Positions 12,689 to 22,600 of a DNA stretch of 64,000 nt are shown in pieces (the first letter of the stretch is position 1; every line of letters starts with the position of its first letter). The position numbers and the translations under genes were made by a program. A model generated the notes under the pieces. That model made no database searches. It had not been told where the DNA came from and saw only the letters and a program-made list of their open reading frames with translations. Origin of the DNA: Tetradesmus obliquus (lineage: Eukaryota; Chlorophyta; Chlorophyceae; Sphaeropleales; Scenedesmaceae). The stretch covers positions 1,488,001 to 1,552,000 of the forward strand of contig CP126196.1 of assembly GCA_030272155.1 (NCBI GenBank), written 5' to 3'.

Positions 12689-15600
12689 ATGGCTGAGCAG
12701 GGCAGCAGCAAGCTAGAGGCTGCCACTGCGGCACCTCCTGCACCCATAGTGGTCAAGGCGCATGGCCAAGTTGAGAGCCCCGAGGGATCTCCTAGGACTT
12801 CTGCACAGCAGCAGCAGCTAGCGCTCCCACCTAGCAGCTACTTCAAGCTGTACAGGTGGGTGTGGTGTCAGCTGTCAGCGGGTGCTGGCTGCGGTCACAT
12901 GCATGCTTCGGGATCAGCAGCAGCCACAGCAGCAGCATCGACGTCTACTGTTTCTGCCGTTGAAGACTTATTGCAACAGCAGCGGCGGCATGAATACAGT
13001 GCGCATCCGCAAACAGTCCGTTGCACCTGATTTGTGCGCCCGAGGCAGGCAGCAGCTACCTGACAGGAAGCAGCAGCTGCCTTGCTGTCCCTGCATGCTG
13101 GCGCGCATGCATACAGCATGCAGTCAAACCCTAAGCATGATAAGCTTCTGCAAAAGCTGCATACTGTTCTCTGCTTCTGCCATGCAGCACTGCTGATAAG
13201 CTGGACTACCTGCTGGTATTCCTCGGAGTGGTTGGAGGCTTGGGCAGTGGCGTGTTTCTGCCACTGTTTGCCATCCTCTTTGGGGACTTTGCAAATGCAT
13301 GTGAGTACCTGCACGCTTGCCCAGCCTTAGTTGCCACAGCCTTGCAGCTGCAAGCCGGATGAATACAATTGCATCAGCAGGTGCTGCAGCTGACATTGTT
13401 TCAGTCACCCTGGTAAGCTCTGCCGCTGGTATGAATGCGCATGTTGTGCGGTGTTCCTGCAAGTTTTGTCTTCTCCCGCAGTCCAGATTTGCTGAACGGT
13501 TGTTGTTGCTGCTGCTGCTGCTGCTGCCGCCTGCTGTTCCGTTGTGCTGCCTGGCAGTTGGACAGTACTGGCCTGCATGCTTTGGACCTTCACCGCTGCC
13601 GTACTCGATGAGTGAGGATCAGTTCAGCCGGCTGATCGGCGGCATAGCACTCAGGTTCTTGTATCTGGGCATAGGTGAGCGGGTGCGGTGCTGCCTGCCT
13701 GCTCTGAATCATCCGTTTCGTGCAGGCTGCCCTGTTACAATGCACATCAAGCAGCAGCACTGCCTTGCAGCTGAGCAGTCAGGTGTGCTGTTTGCATGCC
13801 TTGGCCTTGTTGCTGTTGCAGCTATGGTGTGCAGGTCTGTTAACTCACCATCACTCCATCCCAACAAGCTCAGCTTTCATGTTATCTGCTGCCCCTGCAA
13901 TGGTGTCTGCTTTGCCTGCAGGAGCATGTGTTGCTGGCGCGCTGCAGCAGGGCTGCTGGGTCTACACCAGTGTGCGCCAAACCAACAGGCTGCGGCGCAT
14001 GTACCTGCGTGCCATCATGCGCCAGGTGAGACAGATGTCAACAGGCCTTCAGCTGTCATATTCTCGCAGACTCTGCCAGACTTTGATGTTCAAAAATAGT
14101 GGGAGCTTGCTGCCTGCTTCTTGACCCCTGCATCAGCAGCAGCTGGCAGAGGCACCGCATCTTGCTTGCAGGCGGGAGCTGCCGCAACAGCATACAGCCT
14201 TGGGCCACCGGCGCGCTGCGTTGTGATTGCATGCCTCGGCTTTGGGCCTACCAAGCAGGAGCAGCGCATACAGAACATGGACACGGAGAGGCAGGTGCAT
14301 GGCAGGGAACTGTGTGCAGCTTTTCAGAATCCTCATCTTCTCCCTGCTCGTTCCATCCCTGTGTTGCTGCTGACCTGTCTGCTGCTTGTCTAAGGCTGCG
14401 CCTGTCTGATTGCGTCTGTTGCTGTTCTGCTTGCAGGACATCTCCTTCTTTGACACACAGGCCAGTACTGGCGTCCTGCTGCAAGGGCTGAATGAAGACA
14501 GCTTGGCAGTGAAGGATGCCATGAGCGACAAGGTGTGTTGTGTGTTTGGCTGGGCAACAGCAGTATTTGGTGGCGCTACATCGCTGGTGTTTGATTGATT
14601 GCAAGCAAAGCGACTGCCTAAACGCTGCGGAATATGGCACAACCATTACTCCCTTGTCGCACGTTGAGCAGGTATCGATATTTTGCAGTGCCTACCCGCA
14701 ATGTACCAGACTGCCAGACATGATGCCCTGGTTCATGCTCATGCCATGGTTGCTCCAGTGTCCTCTGCTTGGCCCTGTCACGCCTGCAACGCAACTGCTG
14801 AGCCTGGGTCCCTGCTGTACAGGTTGGCGTGTTCCTGCAGCACATGACCACCTTCATTGTTGGTTTCATTGTGGCCTTCACCCGGGGCTGGGACATGACA
14901 CTGGTGCTGGTGGGCTGCCTGCCATTCCTGGCAGCCATTGGAGCTGTGCTGACGCAGCTGCAGACAAAGCTGGCCGCCAGGCAGACAGCAGCATACACAG
15001 ATGTGAGTTGCTGCACGCTGGCTGTGCTGTTGCAAAGTTTTGTGCTGTATGAGCCTCGTATGCAGGACAGCATGCTGCCCCACGCGTCATAACACTGTGC
15101 TGCAGAATTGGGACTGTGCCAGATGTCAGCAAGAGCTGTTGCCTTCGGTTGCTGTCCTTGACGTTTACACTGCTCGGCTATTGTTTGGCTGCTGTGCCGC
15201 TTCCATCCTGCAGGCCGGCGCGGTGGTGCAGCAGAGCCTCAGCCAGATTCGCACAGTGGCAGCGTACAACGGCGAAGAGGCTGCACACAGCCTGTACAAC
15301 AGCAAGCTGGACGTTCCACAGAAGGTGAGGTCGGTGTGCAGCTGGCAGGAATCCTGCAAGCATGCAGCAGCAGCAGCATACTACATCTACTGCATTCAAG
15401 CGTGCCTTTGCATCCAATTTTTGCATGTGCTGTTTGACTTAAGCCTAGTTTGGCGCTGTTGGCTTTAGTCTGCTTGCTTCAAGTTGCTGACCATGCTGCT
15501 GGCTGTGGCTGCTGTGCAGGTTGGCAACCAGCAGGGTGTCGTGGGAGGCCTTGCGCTTGGAGGCATGCAGTTTGTGATGTTTGGCTCGTACGCCATTGCG

Positions 15601-16608
15601 CTTTTCTATGGTGAGCGGCGCAGGAGAGCTGCTTGCACGACAGCACCAGCGCTGCTTGCAGGAAGCCCACAACCAGCTGTCACTGGGCGAAACACTACAC
15701 ATGCGGCAGTTGGGCCGCTGCACTCGCGTCTCTTCTGCTGCGGCCCTGCTTGCTGATGTGCATAATTGTTGATACGTGAGCAGCTGCCCTGCAATGTCCT
15801 GCCTGTAGTAATGCATAATTGACACGTGGTCTGGAGGCACACCATCCTTCCTTGCCTGCTGCTGTGCCGTCTGCTGTCCTGCAGGCTCTGTTCGTGTATC
15901 CCAGGGCCATATGACGGGCGGTGATGTGCTCAACGTGGTGTTTGCTGCGCTGCTGGGCTCTTTCAGCCTTGGCATGGTGAGCTGCATGCTGTGCTGCTGC
16001 GCTGGCGCTGCTCAAGGTGGAGGTGTGCACCAGATAGCTATCTCACATGCGGGTAGCTGTTCAACGGATGCATGCACAGCATTCCTAGGTGATGAATTGA
16101 TGTATGGATTTCAACACTTTGCTCCTCCCTGCCTGCGGACGCAATTTCTGGCATGGCGCACCCCGCACAGGCGGCACCCAACCTGCAGTACTTTGCCAAG
16201 GGAGCAGCAGCAGGCGCCAAGATGTTCAGCATCATCAACCGCCAGCCAGCAATCGATGCAGAGTGCAGCGGCGACGAGCCTGCTGTGGTCAAAGGGCAGC
16301 TGCGGCTGGAGGGGGTCAGCTTTGCGTATCCTGCAAGGCCTGACGTGGTGGTGCTCAAGGGGCTGACTTTGGACGTTCCTGCAGGTAGGGGCTGTGCGTC
16401 CTGCTGCAGTGGACAGCGACAGCTTCTATGAAATGCCTTGAGCAATGGCATTTGCTTGTGCACCGACCCACAGACACCGCTTCTGCTGTCGGCTTGCATG
16501 CGCATCAATGTCAGGCACTAGCCGTTGCACTTTGGCAGCCGTGCCTTGCAGGCAACGCCATTAGTATATAGACTCAACAACATCATGTGGTGACCGGCTT
16601 ACCCCACG

Positions 16609-16646
<38 letters not shown>

Positions 16647-19600
16647 AGGCAAGACGCTGGCTCTGGTGGGCAGCAGCGGCAGTGGCAAGTCCACCGTGGT
16701 GGGTCTTATCGAACGCTTCTACGACCCGCTTGAGGGCAGGGTGCTGCTGGACGGGGTGGACATCAAGGGGCTGCGCCTGCAGTGGCTGCGCCAGCAGGTG
16801 AGGCAGCCAGAGTTGTGTGTGCTGTGTGTTGCTTTCTTGACGCGGTGATGCCGCGAGCACCACAGTTAGGCTGCTGTGGTGAGGGAATGCGTTTGCAGTC
16901 AGCAGCAGGTTGCAGCCAGCAGCAGAGGCTGTGCAACTAGGCTGTGAAGGGCGCTGGTGTGCATGTGATGCAGATGCAGCCGGCCAGGTGATGGTCAATG
17001 CCGTGCTTGCAGTGCCGCCTGAGCCATTTGCGGCATGCCTGCTGGCTGTCTTGGCTGCTGCAGGTCGGCTTGGTGTTACAAGAACCCACTCTGTTTGCCA
17101 CAAGCATCTATGAGAACATTGTGCAAGGCAGGCCAGGTGAGCTACCACTTTTTGTACATGTACAGCTGCTGTTGCAGCTAATTAGCACGGCATTTGCCTT
17201 TGGAAGATGCCATGTCTATGAGGCTGGATTGTGCTTGTGACTTGTTACTCCTGAAAGGTTCGTCCAGGCATAGCGTGTTTTTCTCATAGCATCACTGCTG
17301 TTGCCGTGTTCCTGTTTTTGTGCCGCAGGAGCTACTGAGCAGGAGGTGCAGGATGCAGCAGGCTCAGCCAATGCTCACAACTTCATCAGCGCTCTGCCAG
17401 CAGGATACCAGACACAAGTGCGGCGCTAGCATGCGCAAACCTGCTGCTTCTTGCTGCTTCAACTGCTTATTTCAGCGTTCTGATTGGGAGCACCCTTGTT
17501 GTTGACATGACAACAGCAACCTACCCCAGGATACTTGAAATGTCTTTTTCCAAAAGTGTTTCACAGCTAGTCGCTAGCAGGGCTTGTGTTTGCAGGGCTA
17601 ATGCTGTTCGTGCTGGCTGCAGGTTGGGGAGCGCGGCGTGCAGCTGTCTGGCGGCCAGAAGCAGCGCATTGCAATTGCGCGGGCTATTCTGAAGAACCCT
17701 AAGATCCTGCTGCTTGACGAGGCCACGTCTGCATTGGACAGCGAGAGCGAGGCCATTGTACAGGTGGGCGCACTGGCAGAAGCTTTGTGTCTCGTTGCAC
17801 TTGTTTTGCAGCACTGGCGTGGAGAGGCCCTCAGGCTGTCGCAGGCTGCATGGCAGCTGCATGCATCTGCCGCTTGCTGTGCACTGATTGAAGCTTGATG
17901 AGTGTGGCTGCCACCCGTTGATTAGTCCTCTGACTCCGCTGCTGCTGCTGCTGCTTAAGGATGCGCTGGATCGCATGATCGTTGGTCGCACCACCATAAT
18001 TGTGGCGCACCGCCTGAGCACCATCCGCAACGCAGACATGATCGTGGTGATGCAGCAGGGCGTGGCGGTTGAGAGTGGCAGCCATGAGCAGCTGCTTGCC
18101 AACCCAACAGGTGCGCTGGTGCAGCGCATGACACACACTGCTATGCAGTGACAGACTGTACACCCCAAGGCTGCACCACGCTGGCATTCACCGTTGCAGC
18201 TAGTGCATCATTTGTAGTCACGTACGTTCATGTTGCGCTGGTGCTTCAAGACTTTCAATGTGTATGCACACCACCCGTGTTGCGCATGTCCCTTCATGCT
18301 GCAGGCGCCTACACCAACCTGGTTAAGCTGCAGATGCAGCAGCAGCAGGCTGATGTGGGGCAGCAGGCAGAGGTGGAGGAGGTGCTGGCATCTGGTGGCC
18401 AGCCAGTGTCTAGGCACAGCATTGAGCGTGTGGTGTCCAGGTGTGTTTGCTGCTGCTGCTGCTGCTGCTGCGTATACTGACGCATGTGCCTCCTGCAGGA
18501 ATGTGTTGTTTTGCTGATGGGGTAAGGTTGCAGCCGCTGCATGGGATAAAGCAGCACACCTGCTGCTGTTGTGCACGTACTGCACTCATACTACAAAACC
18601 TGCTGCATGCTGACTTCAGGCATGTTAATAAGACAGCGTTGCTGCAGCTGCTGCATATCCGCTCGTGGCTTTTACAGCAGGCAGTAGGGGGCTGCCTCTC
18701 TGTGTCTGTAGCTGCTGATGTGCCCTGTTCCTCATCCTGCAGGCGCCGCTCACTGGAGCTGGAGCTGTCTCGCCGCAGCACAGGCAGCAGCCACGGCCCA
18801 AGCGCAGGAGAGCAGCAATTTGACAGTAGTAGAGCGATGTGGGCTATGCTGGCCAGATGCAAGGAGCATGGCATTCGCAGTTTGTCAATGCAGGTGCAGC
18901 TGTTCAACTCTCTTGTGTCTCCAATTTTGTGCTACTGTTCCGAAGTGTGGGGTCCAGCCCTGCTGAGCCAGGCGGGCTCGGGTGCTGCTTTGGTCAGCAA
19001 GTTGCAGAACAATGTCATCAGCAGGGTGCAGTTCACGTTTCTGCGTACACTTGCAGGACGCGTCCGCAAGTCCACTGCTCGCTTGCTTCTGTCAAGAGAA
19101 TTTGGGGCCCAGCCTTTGGTCAGTTTGTGGCTTCGTGCGGCAGTGAGCATGTGGAATAGGGTTGTGGATATGGATGCGTCCTCCCTTTTGGTCTGTGCTA
19201 TGCGTGACAACTTACGGCTGTCCACTGTTTCCAGCAGCGGCGCAGTGTGGTGCACACAGTTGCGACGTGTACTTGAATATGTGCATGCCCACTCACAGCA
19301 GCTGGGAGATGCCGTGCAAAGGCTGCAAAACTTCCAGTCTCTGGATCTGAAAACCATAGCGCGTGCTTTTGATGGCGTCTTGTATCAGCAGTGGCAGGGG
19401 TGCCCTGTCAACCCGCGTGATGCTGCTAGTGGTCATGGTGTCTACAGTACTTATGAGCGGTGGTTTGCGGCATGCTCTTCTGCTGACATGCTGTCTGTGA
19501 GCCCAGCTTTATGGTGCCCAGATTATGTCTCTCAAACTGCTGGGATCAACAGAGAGCATCTGGGGTCCTTGACCCGTTTCCGTTTGGGTGCTCATGATTT

Positions 19601-22600
19601 ACGTGTCTGCAGTGGCAGGTGGCAGCGACCACCTGTGCCGCGAAGTGACAGGGTGTGCCTACGCCCTGGCTGCCAGTCTGAGGTTGTTGAGGATGAGTTT
19701 CATATGGTCTTTGAGTGCCCTTTCTATGCACCAGTCCGCGAGCGATTTGCTATGTTGTTCGAACCCTTCGGGGACTCGTCACAAACATGGGCTACTATTG
19801 CTGGTTGTCACCCAGCAGGCGATGACATGATCACTTTTATGAAGCAGGCACCTGCTTTGGTGGCCGCTTTTGTGCACTGCTGCTATCTGATGCGGTGTCA
19901 CCCGGACACTGATCCTGAGGTCCTTCTGTCCTCTCAGGCTATTGCTCAAGCTATTGATGATGCTGATGAGTTTTTTTCTGCGTTGTCGTCTGACGGTTTG
20001 GACGATGATGAGTTGTTCTTCGATGTTTCCTCCCCCTATGAGCCTCTCGTTGGCTCCTGACTGGGGTTCCCACTCCTCGTTGAGTGGAGCATGTAATGTA
20101 ATGTAATGTAATGACAGGCGCAGCCTGGAGGCAGCGCTTGCTGCTGAGACAGTAGAGCTGAGGAAGAGGTGAGAGGGGAGCTTGAGCAGCTATTCTTTTC
20201 TTATGCAGTTCCCTATATGCAGCAGTGCAGGGTTGGCGTGGTGCAGCTGGGTAAACAACATGCAGCTCATCAGCTGCGGCTGTGCGCTGAATAGGCGAGT
20301 GTCACTAGTGGTGTGTAAGGTGGACAGCCCTCACAGCATGTGTGTGGCACGGCATCATGCACGCCCAGGGTTTCATCGTTGTTGTATCACGCGTCCCTGC
20401 ACTGCACCCTGCAGGGTCAGTAAGGATGTGGAGGTCGTGGTGGATCCAGCTGAACCCCAGGCTACCTCCAGCGCAGCAGCTGCACTCAGCATTGAGGCTG
20501 CTGCCAAGGGCAGCAAGCAGGACCAGGGGAAGCAGAAGGACAGTGATGACAGCAAGAAGAAAGAGCCGGAAGTCAAGGTGAGCAATGGGGCTGCCAGGAG
20601 TATGTGTTGGCATGCAGTGGAGTGTCACCGATGTTCAGCGCACTTGCTTGCAGTCACACATAGTACATCGGTTACCCCAGCACAGCTGACAGAGCGTCGC
20701 ATTTCCCATGCTGGCGCATCCACTGCTTGTTTGCGCCTGCCTGCCGTTGCAGGTGCCCTTCAGCCGCCTGCTGGCTCTCAACCGCCCTGAGTGGATGTAC
20801 CTGCTACTAGGCAGCCTTGCCAGTGCAGTAGTTGGGGCCATCCAGCCAGCCTTTGGCTTCATCATCACCAGCCTTGTCTCAAACTTCTACACGCCAGACC
20901 CAGCTGCGCTGCGCGCAGCAGCCAGCTTCTTCTGCTGGATGTTCTTCGTGATTGCGTGCGGCTCGTTGATCGCAGTTGGGCTGCAGCAGTGGAGCTTTGC
21001 GGTGGCGGGCCAGGCGCTCGCGCGGCGCGTGAGGGTGATGCTGTTCAAGGCAATGCTGCGGCAGGAGATCGGGTGAGCGGGTGTTCGGATTATGCTGTGC
21101 AGGCAGCGCAGGCTCTTCTTGCATAGTCTATGCCAAGCAGCCATAACACCGCGATGCTGTTAGGTTTCAGCCAAGCAGATCCGTCAATGCAGCAAACGGT
21201 GCAGTGCTTGGAGTAGGGGCCAGCAGCTATTGCTGAATAACGTTTGGATGTGTATTGACAAGGCAAGCTGCTGGCAAAGCCTGCAGCTTTTGGCACACTG
21301 CATACTCAGCAAAGGGCTGTGGCTGTCCTGTCTGTGTGCTGCTGTGATGTGTTGATATGATGTTGTCTCGGCTGTTGGCTGCCTGCAGTTTCTTTGACAT
21401 GGACGAGAACAGCTCTGGCAAGCTGGCAGGCGCGCTTGCGCAAGATGCTGCGGTGCTGCGTGGCGCTGTGGGTGACACGTTTGGCGTGGTCACACAGAAC
21501 CTTTCCGTCATGGCAGGTGGGTGCTGGAGCGAGTTTCACATGGAGACGCCTGCTTATGCAAATGCTGGGGTGTCCACAGCTCAACTGCAGCATGTGCTGT
21601 TGACCATCATCTTGATTGGTGCCAGCGTGTGCAATTAGCTGTGTTCCTGCAAGCTTTGATGAGCAGCATCCACCCCGCGAGTGCTGCTAGAGCCTTGCAG
21701 GAGCTAACAAGCGCTGCCGCTGCGGCTGTTTACTTTGTTTTATGCAGTTGGCTACGTGATTGCCTTCATCTACAACTGGCGCATGGCCCTGCTGGTCACT
21801 GGGCTGGCTCCGCTGGTGGCTGTGGGCGGGTACTTCCAGATGCAGCTGATGATGTCGCTGGGCGGCAGCAGTGACAAGCTGTACTCGACAGCAAACCAGG
21901 CAGTGGCGGAGGCAGTGTCCAGCATTCGAGTGATCCAGGTACGTTGCGGGGCTTGCAGCAGACATGCAGGTTGCTTGCGTAACATGCTCAAGCCAAGGAG
22001 GCAGTCACAGGCAGCTGTTCTGTCACCGGGCTGCATGCTAGCAGCACATCAAGTGTGGTGGTGCCTGGCTTCGTGCTTCACCAGCTCTTACTCAAGCTGC
22101 GTTGTAGCTACAGTAATTTCAGAGTGTCGTCCGACGATGAGTCATCATCACATGCACGGCGTCTGCAGCTGTGCCTCTGCGCAGCAGTGCACCACGTCAC
22201 ACCATGCTGCCACATATTTCAATGCCTGTGCAGGTTTACAACCTGCAGCCTCATGTGTCGGCCACCTACAGCAAGCTGCTGCACTCAGCCAACGTCACCA
22301 ATCGCAAGACGGCTGTGGTTGGTGGCGCAAGCATGGGCTACTCGCAGTTCATCATGTTTGCCATGTATGGCTTCATCACATGGTTTGGCGGCCTGGAGCT
22401 GTCGTCATGCAGGTGAGCTGCTGCACTGCTGCTGCAAGCGCTGCAGCCACGTGTGCTGTCCTGCAAGCCTCGTTCCTGCAAGCGTCGTTCCTGCAAGCAC
22501 AGCTCCTGCAAGCGCTGCTCCTGCAAGCGCTGCTCATGCAAGCAAGTCCTGCAAGCGCTGCTCCTGAGCTCTTCCCTATGCCAGGGCAGCTGCTTTGTGT

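Noticed and set aside
18441-18740. Coding extension of the LINE-containing open frame to the left (from 18441)
   Set aside because: This part is an ABCB intron beginning at a GT donor (18441) and ending at CTGCAG (18742). The open frame there is a CTG-driven accident.
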